The notes under the pieces were generated by a model that had not been told where the DNA came from, ran no database searches, and worked only from the letters and a program-made list of their open reading frames with translations. The translations under genes and the position numbers were made by a program. A DNA stretch of 64,000 nucleotides from Chlorops oryzae. Its lineage: Eukaryota > Arthropoda > Insecta > Diptera > Chloropidae. This document shows positions 1 through 12,305 of the stretch, piece after piece. Location of the stretch: assembly GCA_020466095.1 (NCBI GenBank), contig CM035808.1, forward strand, positions 46,392,393 to 46,456,392, in the 5' to 3' direction. Position 1 is the first letter of the stretch; each line of letters opens with the position of its first letter.

Positions 1-3000
1 GGTTTATTTGCCTCCGTTAAGTCTTTCTCCAACCAATCGTATTGAAAGACGAGGGTTTTTAAACCATAATTCAAAAAATAATACATTTCCGTTGAGATCG
101 CAATGAAATGCGCCGGACCGAGATCGAAACTGTAGAAGAGATTTTCATTTCCACCGGGCATACTAAAGCGGGCACGATAATTGGAAAAGTTGCTGTGCGA
201 AATCACAAGAGAAGAGAAGAGAAGAGAAAATCGTTTCATTTCATGTGGGGACCAAAAAAAAAACTCTACACTCACTATTTCTCCTCATGATTTCCCGGAC
301 AGACCATGTATGGTACATAGGCAGCAATTGTTTCCACTTGGCGCATGAATTCATCACCGACACGCGCATCATCCGTATTCATGTCGTAAGCGAAGTCACC
401 GACATGTATGATCGCATCGTACATACCCGATTGGGTGTCGTACTGCAGACGCGTCAACGATTGGGCATTTTCATTTCCCATATCACCGAATAGTGCCAAT
501 GATGGTGACCACTGATGGTTAACACTATCATCGGGAACGGTATGGAATTCGAATTTTGGCGACCAACCGAGCTCACCACCACAATGGTAGACGTATGTTG
601 TATTCGGTTTCAAATTGGTCAATCGAACCTTCAAAGGTGAAGGCGAAGTGTTTTAGTTTTTTTTTTTGCAAGGACAAATGAAAAATAAAAGAAAAACGAT
701 AACTCAAATGAGACGAAAAGGTTAAAGGACAACGACAATTTACCCGATGTATAAATTGTGTCTTTTGCTTCGGCCCACCGTCAACGAATTTCTCAGAGTT
801 ACCCGTGGCTCGTTCTTCGAATCTATCATTTGTGCCATAGTCAACCAACGACAGGCCTGCATCGTCCCGTGTTGACCAAGTTACCACAATTTCATTCGAA
901 TGCTCTGTAAAAAGAGCACAAAACAGAAAAAAAAAAATCGTTCAGAATTCAAATCTAAATTCGCGCTATTTAAGTATATGATATACTATTAATATAAAAA
1001 AAAAAAAAATTATCAGCAAAAGTACTTCAGAAAATGTGCGCATATAAAAATAAGCAACAACAAAGAGTTTTTGATATAGAAAACAAAGCAGTTTCAAGGT
1101 TGAAATTCAAATGAAGTAACTTTTAAAAATGTGCACAATAAATAATAATAAAAAAAAAAACTGTTTATCAGCAATCAAAAATCGGGATTTGTTGAAGAAG
1201 TGGCGATAATTTTAAGAGCTCCCCTTTTTAAGAGAATAGCCCGCATTTTTAAAATGTTTCTCTTGTCTTGAAGATGAAGAGACTGAATTGAATACAGTCT
1301 GGTAAAAAATAGGATCTCTTACGGAGAAAAATCATAGGTAGATTAGCCTAAAATACCAGCTCCACAAGATGTCCCTAGTGGGTGACTTTGAGTGCAGAGT
1401 TTGGCTTGAACAAGAAGAGACCGAATTCTATATAATGGGTGAATATGTTGCCCGGTGTAGGCTGAGGCTCCAACGTTTTAATAATCCTTTCTTTAGGAAC
1501 TACGAACTGAGGGACAAGAACTATCTAAATAACTAAATCCTCTCCGTCGTAAGAAATTTCGAGGACATAGTAGAACAAAGCACTTACTTAAATGGTACCG
1601 AAACGCACAATAGACATATTCTCATCGCAGTGCCTCCATTTTGCGAAGGAAAGAAACCCTTAAACTCGAAAGAAATATCTTACTTTGGTCAAAAACAAAG
1701 AGCCCACATGAAAAAATAAAATGTTTTAACAGTAGGTAACAGAAATTTCAGCAGTTTTGGTTGAGAAAAGTTCAATAACTTGATAAATTTAATTTTGAAG
1801 CCATGAAAAACGGGTGCAAACACTGAAAGTAAAATAATTTGATCGTGAATAAATGAATCGATCGAGAGAGCCATACACTTGATCTATGTCATTTGTAGAG
1901 CCCAATAGGGAGAATAAAAGCAGCACATTCACATTTTTATTTCGACTAAGCGAACGTTCCATGGAAACGAAAAGTTTAGTCCCGATAGTAACAACAACAA
2001 ATGGTAAGGGAAAGCATCAGCAGTGATTATTTTGCAAAAAGCGATTAGAAAAAATTAGATAAAATTTATAACTAATCAGAGTACACAGTATAATAAAAAT
2101 AAATTAAATTGCTATCATTGGACTTTATTATAGTCCCCCGTCAATTCTTTTTAAGTGCTAAAATATTTTAATAATTTTTTCCTTAAATTCAACTCAAGGC
2201 CTGTTGTTTGAAGTAGGTATATAGAAAATTTCATTTTCCCAAAATCGGTTGAGAAACAAAGGACGCTAATACATTGTCCGTATTTAGATTAAGAGAGACA
2301 CTGGAAGGAAACACATGAGAGTGACGGAGACGAAAGACATTCCATCTCCGTCACTCTCATGTGTTTCTTTCCAGTGTCTCGCAATTTTTCTCCCTGTTTA
2401 AACGGGGACATTTTAATTCAGGTTTATACTAGTCTAATATAAACGGTTGAAGCTGGGTATGCAAAGATAGACAAATCGAATTATCGCGTTGCCTTTGAAT
2501 AAATATTTTGTGAAAAGTTTGGGAACCGCCGACATTCATCGCCGTTAATAGAGCAGCCTGCATGAGCTCGTTTACAAATAGTTGAATTGTTCATTGATTG
2601 TTTTCGCTGATGGTGCTGGTAGGTCTATCACACGCCCATTTACAACGCACAAGCAAATGTTATTATTGTTACTGCAGTAAATACGAGGGCTGCTATTTTT
2701 TTTTTAAACACCCTTTGTTACTTGTATTTATTGATTGGTTTTTATTACAGAAGCACCTCAGGAAATTAAACAACTATGTTGTAATTTCTGAAATGTTCTT
2801 ATTTCTGGAAATTTCTTGTTTTCATAATAAAATTTTATTTGAAATTAACTTTAATTTTTTTTTTTTTATTATTCATAGAATTTTAATATAAAAACAGTAA
2901 ATACATCTCTGCAAATTTGCAAAAGATTTGCCATATTTTTGCTCGAAAGTTCTTCTCTATTTTAGCACCAATGCTTTTGAACAATTAACTTGGCAACTGC

Positions 3001-6000
3001 TATCAACTGAACAATTGCGCCGTTTCTTATACGGTTTGCATGTCCGCCTTCATCCAGCCCTTTTCAAACTTGAACTTTACTATCTAATGACAAGGTGTTT
3101 TTTAAAGCCTGAAATTTTTTCTCATGCAATAAAGGTTATTCCCCCATTTTTTTGTTTCGATATTGCGGTTTAATTCGTTACAAAAATGTCTGCCTTACTC
3201 AAAGGTAAGCATTTAAAATCTTAAAAAAATTCAATGGAATGTCGGGTTCTAATTTCGGGGCAGTTCAAATTTCTGGACAGTTCTAATTTCTGAGGTTCTA
3301 TTCATTTCATTGGCGTTTTATATGACCGAAGAAAGTTGAGATATAAAGAAAATAAATAATAAATCAATATAAATATAAAAAAAAAAATGATATTGAAGAT
3401 TTTCTTTTAACGGGTAATCGTTGGGAAATACGAGTAGTTGAAATTATAGTTGCTGCATGTGTCGGCATGACTGATAAAAAAAAATATCGTCCTATCGTGG
3501 CATCTGTTTAGCATTTACCTATTTTTTTTTTTGTCTAATATGTACGCCGCATGCAAAGATTATAGACATTATAAACTTATAATCGTCGTACATAATATAA
3601 ACATCATCGATCGCTCCTTTCGGAGCATAGGGCACTTATTGTTTTTTTTTTTTTTTTGGGATATTTTAGCTGAATATGTTATTGACACAAAGGGTGATTG
3701 AATGTTTGCTGAAATGATTGACCAATATGACGACTGCGAAAAGCATTTTTGTACAGAAAAAGCCGGAACATTTTTTACAAATATTTTGTTCATGTAATTC
3801 GGTACTTTCATTCAGCGTTCATTGGCTTTGAATGCCAAGGTAAAAATAAATAAACATTTTTATTTTCTTCAAAAAAACTTTAAATTAAAACCAATAAAAA
3901 TCCTTGTTTTCTAATTAAAAACAAAATCTTCATGTTACACTTCAGTTTATATCTCAATCATCTTAATAATTTAAAGTCGAAAACTTTTTGAACAAACTCC
4001 ATTTTCACTCTTAAGACAGTGGTGAAAGAGATAAAGGAAAGAAATGTTTGAACGAAGAGAGCCACGATATATTTCTAGTATAAAACGAAAAGGCGAGTAA
4101 AATGGAATGAAAAAGTATAAATTTTATTTTTCATAAATTTTGTTTTTTTTCAATCAAATTAAGTTAAATTAAGAGAATAAAAGTTTCTGGTAGGGACAAA
4201 TACATTTATAAATTTTATGAATTTTTAGTGGATGTGTTTGGTGCTTCCGACGAAACTGTAATCAAGTTCAATTAGAACGAACATTCCAAAGCGCAGAATC
4301 CAAAAAACAAAAAAATTTTCAATAACCTTCTTATAACGCTCTTTGTTGCTGTTTTTATTGTGTACGACAACAACAAAAAAAGAACAAATTGACTTGTTGT
4401 TGCTTCGAATGTTTTGCTGAAGTAACGTGTGAAAGAAAGCATATTGGGGCCGCAGTTGAGCTCGAAACATCGTTTCGTGCGGAATAGGTTTTTTGTTTAC
4501 ACCAAACTCGCGTTCGGAGAACAAGAACGAGAACGTGAAGAAAAGTGTAGAGAGAAAAAAACAAAGAGGAAAAAAGTAGTATTAAGTTTTCGAAAACAAA
4601 CGACGAAAAAATAATAATTACTAAATAATAAGTATATACCTATAAAGAAGAGAATATAAAAAAAAATAGAAAATAAATAAACCTTTAAAGCACAATAAAT
4701 TTAGATATAATCAAAATCACGATGCGCTTCCTACAATTGCACAAATTGCCTTCGAAGAATTACTTCGCACGCGCTGCTCAAGCAGCACAAAGAAGTCTGA
4801 GCTGTCCCGCGGCTGCACCGGAGCCAGCTGAGCCGCAAGTCGTAACAGACACCATACCAGGACCGAAAACATTGGAATTGAGAAAACAATTAAAGAACTT
4901 TCAAAACTCCGATGCGGTACAAATATTTGGTGATTACCATCGATCGTCGGGAAATTACTTATGCGATGTCGATGGGAATATGCTTCTCGATATTTATACG
5001 CAGATATCCTCTATGCCATTGGGCTACAATCATCCGCGTTTGCTGAATGTCTTCCAAAACGAGGAGAACCTAAAGTCCTTGATCAATCGTCCAGCGTTGG
5101 GAGTGTTCCCCGGCAAAGACTGGGTCGATAAAATGAATTGTGTGCTACTTCCGGCAGCACCGAAAGGTCTCAACAGCATAACGACAATGATGTGTGGCTC
5201 GTGTTCGAATGAAAATGCGTATAAAAGTATTTTCATTTGGTATATGCGCAAACAGAGAGGTGAAGACGTTAGTTTCTCCGAAGCTGAAATGGAGTCTTGC
5301 ATGGTTAATCAGCCACCAGGTGCACCGGAATTGAGTCTTCTATCGTTCAAGGGCGCCTTTCATGGTCGAACCATGGGCGCACTTTCTACGACACATTCCA
5401 AATATATACATAAAATCGATATACCAGCATTCGATTGGCCAGTTTCATCATTTCCACGTTATAAATATCCGCTGGACGAGAACGAACGTGAGAACAAAGC
5501 GGAAGATGAACGTTGTCTAGCCGAGGTCGAGGAGATGATTGAGAGATACAGACAAAAAGGTAAACCCGTTGCTGGGGTTATTGTCGAGCCGATACAAAGT
5601 GAAGGTGGCGACCATGAGGCTTCGCCGGAGTTTTTCCAGAGCTTACAAAGGATTTGCAAATGCCATGGAATAGCATTGTTAATCGATGAAGTACAAACTG
5701 GTTGTGGTGCGACTGGAAAAATGTGGTGTCACGAACATTTTGACTTGCCCGAAGCACCGGATCTGGTTACTTTTAGCAAAAAGATGCAATTGGGCGGTTA
5801 TTTCCATAAAGAAGAATTCGTTCCACGTCAAACATATCGCATTTTCAATACATGGATGGGTGATCCGGGAAAGCTTCTTCTGTTGGAAGAAATTCTAAAG
5901 GTTATCAAGGAAGATCAACTTTTGGATCAAGTGCAAAGAACGGGATGTGTATTGAAAAATGGTCTGCTCAAGTTGGAAAAGGAATTTTGCCATATTCTGA

Positions 6001-9000
6001 ATTCGACACGGGGACGAGGTACATTTTTAGCCATTAACTGCACAGATGGCAAAGTCCGAGATGAATTTGTTGGTAAACTCAAAATGAATGGACTTCAAGC
6101 TGGCGGCTGCGGTGACCTGTCCATACGCTTTAGACCGGCGCTAATCTTTCAGGAACATCACGCACAAATTGCTTTAGAACGTTTTAGGAAAGCTTTGCTG
6201 GAATTGTAATTTATTCTATACACAAATATTTTTTTTTTCGAAATTTTATGTTCTCTTGTAAAAGCTGCTATTTAGGCATAAGGACATCATATTTCGTAGT
6301 ACGGCTCGTTTGGTGAGACGATGAGTGTTTATGCTCCTCCTTCTGAAGAAACCATGTTTTTTTTTTTTTACCGAAATTCCTTATGCCTAAGTAGCGCGAT
6401 AAGTTTGTTAAACTTTGAAAATAGCAAATAAAGTGTGCTCTGCCAACATTCGCTTCGTAAAAGATTTTGTTCTTTGTACGATTTTTTGATAAATATGGTA
6501 AGGACTTGTTCAACAAGGCATTAAAACCTATAAGAAGAGGATAAGATGTATCCAGCTTTCCGACAATATATTGGCGCACTGTTGTTTGCCTGTTCCTTAC
6601 AGAAGTTGAAAAAAAATCTTGACAGTCAAAGGACGCGCCAAATATTTTTTTATTCACAAAAGCAGAACTAGAACTGGAACGCAGAAGTAGGTCAACGAAC
6701 TGAAACAACGACTACGTCAGCACCAGCTATTATACGAATTATGGAGAAAAGCGAAATTGGGCAATAGGCGAATTGCACAGCAGCAGTTCGTCATTTGCGG
6801 AAGTGTTCCAGATTTGGCGAAAGTGCAGCCTAAGCACTTTCTACTTATAAAAGGTGAAGAATCAACATCGACAAGGGACTCTTGATTCAGTATTCAAAGT
6901 CTCACTCCGATGCACGTACATTCCCAAGGGCCACGACAACGGAGCGTAGACTTAAGTGTTAGACAGGGAATTAGGGAAGTCCTTCGAGTCAATTAGGAGC
7001 TAGAGTAGGTCCTGGTTTTTATTTATAAAGGATATTTAGGTCTATGTATTAGTCTGGAGGAGTCAGACTGATACATTCCCCTAATAATCACAACACTTCA
7101 AAAATCACGAAAAATCTTCATTTGTGGGCGTGGCCGTGGGCGGAACACAAATTATTCTCGTATACCCTTCATTCCGCTAGATTAACCTATTCTTCGAATT
7201 CGAAGTTTCTACGCTTTTTACTCAAGAAGTCACGAGATATCTACATTTGTGGGCGTGGTAGTGGGTTCCACACACATTTCTCCAATGCACCACGGATACA
7301 TCGTGGTTAACGAATATTCGAAAATTTATGGCTCCTACGAAATTCCAAATTCAAGTTACTATAAACCATTATTCATGGGCACATATGGTAATTTCCAAAC
7401 GGACGCGACACTTAAATGAGCAATTTTAAGCCTCGAATTCAAGTACGCGGTAAATAGCACTTTTGCTTCTCAATACTTTCGTGCAGCTCAAGCGGACTTT
7501 TATATTTTTCAAAGTTTCTATGCAGTCCCGAATGGCAATCAGCTATATACGGACGCGACAAAAAGTTTACTTTTTCTGGAAATGCCCATATGCATTCCAT
7601 GTGAAAACGACAACTTTTTTTTTGACGTCCCCGAATCTTTTCAATTTTTTTTTTTTGTATAGTACTTCTATACGTGTTTATGAAAATTCCAAATTTTTAG
7701 CTTCGAAAAGTAACGGATGTTCTAGACACAGGGTGCTGAAGTTTGCAAAATTGGAAGATTTTGATCGAAGTTAGTGACACTTAAATGCTCATAAAGTAGG
7801 CAAATTTCATTAGATTTTTTTGAACAAGGGTAATTTGGAAAGCCGTTAAAACGGTCTTTAACAGGGTGGCAAAAAACGCCTGAAAAAGCCTGACGTATGC
7901 GTAACGTATGTCATACGAAAACAGAGCGTTGATGTTAGCATTTTTTAAGCTTTCTCTATAAATCCTTGTCGGCCCATAAATTTTTACACATCATTTTAAA
8001 GGTAATAAAACCAGCATGAGTACAAAATTTAAAAAAAAATTAGAAGCGTGTCGGTCATTGATATATTGCCAGATTTATTTTTTAACATAAAAAAAAAATA
8101 CTGCAGTTACAAAAAAAATTTTTTTTATTAAGTCTTTGTATGCATGTGCATACAGAGAAGTGTTTTTGCAATAACTGTGAGAGTATATGAGCTAAACTTC
8201 TCTTTCTTTACATAGCGAATCAACAGAAATACAAAAATAAACTGTTTTTTGAAGTGCTATAGCTCGTAAACGGTACCACTATGAGAGGTTTGTCTGAAAA
8301 CAAAAAAGTTTCTCTTGACTCGACCTATCAACGGTTTGATTTTTTCCAAAAGTTTTCGGGACACCCTGTATATATACAGGGTGTTTCCCATAACGGTGTA
8401 CATCCGAAGGGTGGTGATAGAGGGGGTCAAGACGAACCAAAAATCGTATGGGAGGGGGCGTCGCAAATGCAGCCTTGAGGAGTTATAGGGCCTTAAATTT
8501 TTAGGCAGTAAGTCGAGAAAATAAATTCTCCCACGATAACGGTTCATCGTAGAAAAAAAACTGTTAAGCGGTTTGAAAGCCAATTCTATGGGATTTTAGG
8601 CAAAATTAAATTCATGGTAAGAATTTAAGCCATTGATGGTTAAATAAGCGGTCAAAGTCAAAAATTCTGAAAAAAATTCTATTTTTTTATGAAAAAAGTC
8701 CTTTAACACATACTTTTCTAAATTTTTCAAAATCCTCGAATAATTTACTTCAAATTTGTGGTACATATCTTATAATTTTTTTTTGATTTCACTTCAGGAA
8801 AAATAGGTTTTTAAAACACACTCATAAATTTTTTGTTTAATCACTTGTATTCAGCATAGCAAATATGAAAAATCCTTTTTTGAAATAAGACGCAGAAAGA
8901 AAACAAAATTCTGCGTCTTTTTAACCATCAATGGCTTCAATTCTTACCATGAATTTAATTTTGCCTAAAAGCCCATAGAATTGGCTTTCAAACCGCTTAA

Positions 9001-10738
9001 CAGTTTTTTTCTACGATGAACCGTTATCGTGGGAGAAATTTTTTTCTCGACTTACTGCCTAAAAATTTTAAGGCCCTATAACTCCTCAAGGGTGCATTTG
9101 CGACACCCCCCCCCCCCCTCCCATACGATTTTTGGTTCGTCTTGACCCCCTCTATCACCACCCTTCGGATGTACACCGTTATGGGAAACACCCTGTATAT
9201 CTATATACTATATACCTGCGGAGCTTAGTTCGAGCTGTTACAAGATATGCACAAAACTAATATACCCTGCTTACGTTAGGTATAAAAAGAGAATAGCTCT
9301 TTTCATTCATGTCAAAGGCATAGAGAGTGCCTCGAGAAGGAGCAGCAAAGCACGCCTATAGTAGGAATCGAATTGGCACACGAAGGCAAGGACGCCACAA
9401 AAAGAGATGGCTTGGAGCAGTTTGCAACGATTTAAAGAAGTTGGGAGTACAGAACTGGAAAGAAATAGCGAGACATAGAGAACGCTGGAAGGAAGTGGTT
9501 CGGGACGTAATGGTTCAATAATGCGAACTGCCATGCTAAGAAAGAAGAGCTCTTCCTTTCAGGATGGCTAATTTTTTTCGTAAAATCCTCCTTCAGAAAC
9601 AATGGAAGGGTCAGCAAACATGCTAAACGAATTTTTCCTCCCATATTTGAATGAAGTCAAGCAATTTGAAAAGTCGGAGAACGTAATTGAAAATATTATT
9701 CCAGCTGCATTCGAATTCCGAAGACTGATTAATAAATCTACAAATACAAATGCTTTTATCAGATTTTCATTGTTTTCATTAAAAGCAGGCACGTCAAAGT
9801 GCGTATTTTGAAAACAATGCTTTTCAATCAAGACACAAGCATGGGGGCAAGGGTCTCACAATTGAATTTCCACAAAGAAATTTTTCTGGCGTCGCTTATT
9901 TCGCAATATTTCCTGAACTAAATGCGACCACCAAAATCTCCTTACAGATTTTGATTCAGGGGGTCATTTTACGAACACTAACTAAGATCCCAGAAGAGTC
10001 CAGAAAGTAATATTAAGACAAATATATAAACATGGCTACAGTATGCTAAGTTCGTATTCGTACACTTCGATCTTTTTGAAACACGAAGCTATACCGTTTT
10101 GCTCAATAACAGTTCTTAATTAGTTTTACATTGAAAACACTAGTTTTTAGTTAGTTTTTTTCCATTCTTCCAACAAAAAGTTTGTATCGCAGACGCCTCT
10201 TAAATGATGTATTTTTCAGATCGCTATCTTCCTGAAACACTGCTTCAGCACTATGAGTTGAATATTCCTCTTAAATATTGATATAGACACTAGTATCCAT
10301 TTTTCCAGGAAAGTTGACTAGCTTTCCAACCAAACCTGAGCCGTGTTGCTGCAAGAATACCTTTCACAGGCAGAGTAAATCGAATGAAACTAGTTAAATG
10401 CGCAAAAAAAAATATTTGAAAAAGGTTGTTATAATTTCAGACGAATGACAAAACATCCGATGGCACAGCCAAAACATGACGATAAAGATATAAACACCTC
10501 TTTTGGACTAACCCTTTGCTAACAATCAATATTTAAGAGGAATATTCGACTCATAATGCTGGTGCTTGTATATTTATGATATTTATAATCTTAAATTACC
10601 TCCAAATGCAAGATGAACTTGTTCCGGCTGGTAGTAGAACACTTTTTCTGGATTTTGCTCTTGTTGTGAAAGGATTGTCGCGCAAGCCAGTCCCAGCGTC
10701 AGAAGAAGCACCAAGCTTTTACAAGAGTTAGATCGCAT
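1..10738 (-). CDS. ACP7: Purple acid phosphatase, ACP7 type (3' part beyond window)
   Basis: Secreted or lysosomal binuclear-metal phosphatase of the animal ACP7 family (Drosophila CG1637-like, from memory). Four exons on the minus strand join in frame: 10738-10600, 904-744, 628-276 and 192-1 (runs off the window). Introns are 9695, 115 and 83 bp, all GT-AG. About 281 residues are visible. Residues 1-24 form a signal peptide (hydrophobic [10 protein letters not shown]). The N-terminal PAP domain has [10 protein letters not shown] then [11 protein letters not shown]. The metallophosphatase domain starts near 143, with metal-ligand blocks GDMG (Asp149), GDFAYD (Asp178, Tyr181) and GNHE (Asn213, His214). 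The later VxxH and GHxH blocks must lie outside the window. I chose Met at 10738 because it opens the signal peptide; an in-frame upstream ATG at 10807 would put a hydrophilic stretch before it. Family and exon joins are sure; substrate is not known. Confidence 0.93.
905..4700. other. Left part of ACP7 intron 1, no gene seen
   Basis: AT-rich intronic DNA with many homopolymer runs and only short chance ORFs. Apart from the hairpin at 2295-2380 I find nothing recognisable. The ORF at 2928-3173 has a somewhat protein-like middle ([17 protein letters not shown]) but no initiating context or family that I can name. Confidence 0.5.
2295..2380. repeat. Near-perfect hairpin, 36-bp arms
   Basis: Arms 2295-2330 and 2345-2380 are reverse complements with one mismatch (a possible G:U in RNA), separated by a 14-base loop. 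It lies in the first intron of ACP7. Such a tight stem could be a small-RNA precursor or a tiny palindromic transposon remnant. No target duplication is evident. Confidence 0.8.
4722..6209 (+). CDS. Gabat: 4-aminobutyrate aminotransferase (GABA transaminase), intronless
   Basis: PLP-dependent class III aminotransferase that moves the amino group of GABA to 2-oxoglutarate in the mitochondrial matrix, giving succinic semialdehyde and glutamate. It is one uninterrupted ORF of 495 residues, close to usual full length. Residues 1-30 are basic and alanine-rich, fitting a mitochondrial presequence. Visible motifs: the CGSC pair of the animal GABA-T iron-sulfur site (Cys158, Cys161), GAFHGRTMG (211-219), the PLP-contacting DEVQTG (322-327) and the lysine block FSKKM (Lys353 is the likely Schiff-base lysine). 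The substrate-binding tail FNTWMGDP follows near 375. The whole gene sits inside intron 1 of ACP7 on the opposite strand. The lack of introns could mean an old retrocopy, but no poly(A) tract or target duplication is clear and the frame is intact, so it looks functional. Confidence 0.96.
   Translation: MRFLQLHKLPSKNYFARAAQAAQRSLSCPAAAPEPAEPQVVTDTIPGPKTLELRKQLKNFQNSDAVQIFGDYHRSSGNYLCDVDGNMLLDIYTQISSMPLGYNHPRLLNVFQNEENLKSLINRPALGVFPGKDWVDKMNCVLLPAAPKGLNSITTMMCGSCSNENAYKSIFIWYMRKQRGEDVSFSEAEMESCMVNQPPGAPELSLLSFKGAFHGRTMGALSTTHSKYIHKIDIPAFDWPVSSFPRYKYPLDENERENKAEDERCLAEVEEMIERYRQKGKPVAGVIVEPIQSEGGDHEASPEFFQSLQRICKCHGIALLIDEVQTGCGATGKMWCHEHFDLPEAPDLVTFSKKMQLGGYFHKEEFVPRQTYRIFNTWMGDPGKLLLLEEILKVIKEDQLLDQVQRTGCVLKNGLLKLEKEFCHILNSTRGRGTFLAINCTDGKVRDEFVGKLKMNGLQAGGCGDLSIRFRPALIFQEHHAQIALERFRKALLEL
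6268..7080 (-). mobile_element. Possible LTR-retroelement remnant
   Basis: A 146-residue minus-strand ORF at 6268-6708 contains [11 protein letters not shown], which resembles the segment after the aspartic protease in gypsy/BEL-type pol proteins. The DNA around 6890-7080 lacks coding potential and could be LTR-like. No LTR pair, primer site or second pol domain was found. This is a weak call. Confidence 0.25.
7095..7330 (+). mobile_element. Fragment of mini-me-like repeat, subfamily 2
   Basis: Two degenerate units of the GTGGGCGTGG-containing repeat that is arranged in tandem at 15.37-15.9 kb, here in opposite orientation. The matching right terminus of the family is at 9205-9286, so the copy appears to have been split by later insertions including the fold-back element. 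Confidence 0.55.
8377..9195. mobile_element. Fold-back (long inverted repeat) transposon, 819 bp
   Basis: The termini read CAGGGTGTTTCCC inward from both ends. The arms are inverted copies for about 270 bp each (8377-8650 and 8925-9195) around a roughly 270-bp AT-rich centre. Flanks are TATA on both sides, suggesting a TA-type target duplication. There is no ORF of transposase type, so it is non-autonomous. A short sequence ending ACCCTG at 8366, just left of it, may be the end of a related element. Confidence 0.85.
9205..9286 (+). mobile_element. Right terminus of mini-me-like repeat, subfamily 2
   Basis: Matches the inverted start of the element at 14941-15950, including a CGGAGCTTA block, CACAAAACTAATATACCC and the GGTATAAAAA end. 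The fold-back element appears to have landed in its TA run. Confidence 0.65.
9327..9521 (+). pseudogene. C-terminal remnant of a non-LTR retrotransposon (LINE) ORF
   Basis: A 64-residue reading frame contains [20 protein letters not shown] followed by an ERWKEVV block and ends VMVQ-stop. This is the typical tail of many LINE reverse-transcriptase proteins (pattern GRPxKRWxDxVxxDLxxLG...W...DRxxWR). Nothing of the RT core is found upstream, so it is a dead 3' fragment in ACP7 intron 1. Confidence 0.7.
9600..10599. other. End of ACP7 intron 1, no feature seen
   Basis: AT-rich DNA with no ORF resembling a known protein. A short sequence around 10243-10272 is repeated inverted near 10530-10555 (both include a TTAAATATTGAT-like block and a GAATATTC-type block), probably part of a decayed repeat. 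Confidence 0.4.
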
Positions 10739-10807
10739 ATTTCTTACTATGAATACAAAGACCGTAGTGGAACCGCGACTATTACGGAAATATCTTCTAC
10801 TTGGCAT

Positions 10808-11071
10808 TCAGCTTGTATTATATGTGTTATATTTAGTATTGTTTGTAGGGATGCTGATGGAACATCGATATTTTGGTTGGTCGATGGTTACTTGTCCGTT
10901 GTATCGATGTATTTTATGAATACGAATAAAGGCAATAACAGGCCAAATATAGAAAAAAAAAAGAACCATGCCGACAAGTAAAATTAAAATGCAATGATAT
11001 TTGCTTCTTCGTCTGACGCGGCACAAGGCATGAAAATGTCGATATACAATCGTTCTTGTTATTCGATACAC
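10808..11071 (-). CDS. Short ORF with a membrane segment just upstream of ACP7
   Basis: An 87-residue ORF in the same frame as ACP7, separated from the in-frame ATG at 10807 only by its stop codon. It has a basic N-terminus then the hydrophobic block LILLVGMVLFFFYIWPVIAF, like a type II signal anchor. It could be a chance ORF in the ACP7 leader, an upstream ORF, or the first exon of an unrelated membrane protein. I recognise no family. Confidence 0.25.
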   Translation of the reverse strand: MYRITRTIVYRHFHALCRVRRRSKYHCILILLVGMVLFFFYIWPVIAFIRIHKIHRYNGQVTIDQPKYRCSISIPTNNTKYNTYNTS

Positions 11072-11370
11072 ACGAGTGAAGACATTTCGATATTAGACAA
11101 ATGCATCCCCAGACATTTATGCCTTGAACAGCTGTTTTTGTTTACACTTTTTTGCAAAGAAGTTGCTTAAGTTTGAAAAATAAAATCGAATACAATTGAA
11201 AGGAAGGATCATCAATATCACAATGAAGGGGTAAGTACTTCATTACACTCTGTAGCTCAATTCGTAGGTGCTTCTTTATGTTAATGTCTTTGTTTTTATG
11301 TTACTTAGATGACACTGGTCAACAAATTAGAAAGATATTTTATGCCGCCATTTTGTTAAGAATTTTGTAT

Positions 11371-11585
11371 TAGTTCATGAGGAGCCAATCCGATGTATGG
11401 CAATTTATGTTAGTTCATGAGGAGCCAATCCGATGTATGGCAATTTATGTTAGTTCATGAGGAGCCAATGATGTATGGCAATTTATGTTAGTTCATGAAG
11501 CCAATCCGATGTATGGCAAATTTATGTTAGTTCATGAGGAGCCAATCCGATGTATGGCAATTTATGTTAGTTCATGAGGAGCCAA
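11371..11585. repeat. 40-bp minisatellite, about 5.5 copies
   Basis: The unit starts TAGTTCATGAGGAGCCAATC and ends CAATTTATGT. Complete 40-bp units begin at 11371 and 11411; later units carry small deletions (for example loss of CCG or of GGAG). It lies in the intergenic region between ACP7 and AIFM3. Confidence 0.95.
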
Positions 11586-12305
11586 ATAAATGATCGAAAT
11601 ATGACAAAAACGGATGTGAAAATGTCACTTGCTCGTAAGCGTTCTCATAAATTTCATTCTTATGTTTCTTGGATATTTTATATTGATCTTTTATCAAAAT
11701 TCATCATGGAATTGTTTGTTATACTTTCTTACTTTGCTCTGCTTTGACTTTGACTACGCGTTACTACATGTTAATCTGTACTTATCTAGCAAGATCTAAC
11801 GACATGAATAGGTGTGTTGACTCTGAAAGCGACGTTGGAGTAGCTAACTTAGATACGGTGCAAGGTGCAATTTACGTTTGAGGAGGAAAAATATCTTAAT
11901 ACTGCTATGATGATATGAAATATTTTGCTAAACAGCTGCTTTGTAGCTGCTCAAATATCCTCTAAGCGGAGAGTATTTCGGTCTGCACTTAAAGCGAAAA
12001 CTCTAAAAAGAAAACTAAACGTACGCTCTTATTTTACAATGTTTAACTTTCAAAAATCGACATAGTGTAATAAACATATCTAGAGCATACAGTATTTGCA
12101 TGAGGCAAGAACAGACGTCTTTAGGATTTACTCATTGCAATCGATTATTTTTTATTTACGACTCATGCAAAAAAAATCCAACAAAACGTTCATACAATAA
12201 TGTGCCGAGCAAGAATTTCTGGGGTCGGCTTGCAAGTAAATAATGCCAATATGTTTTTGTTTCAACAATCGAAGTCAGACACAAACATGATCCGAATTTA
12301 CTAGA

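Noticed and set aside
6268..6708. Host gene on the minus strand downstream of Gabat
   Set aside because: No start context or splice partner, and the only recognisable stretch resembles a retroelement pol segment.
7863..8366. Transposon with CAGGGTGG and CAGGGTGTCC ends
   Set aside because: The ends match for only seven bases and no target duplication is clear.
11223..11230. Start codon plus splice donor (ATGAAGGGGTAAGT)
   Set aside because: Could be a tiny first exon, but no matching next exon was found and such strings occur by chance.
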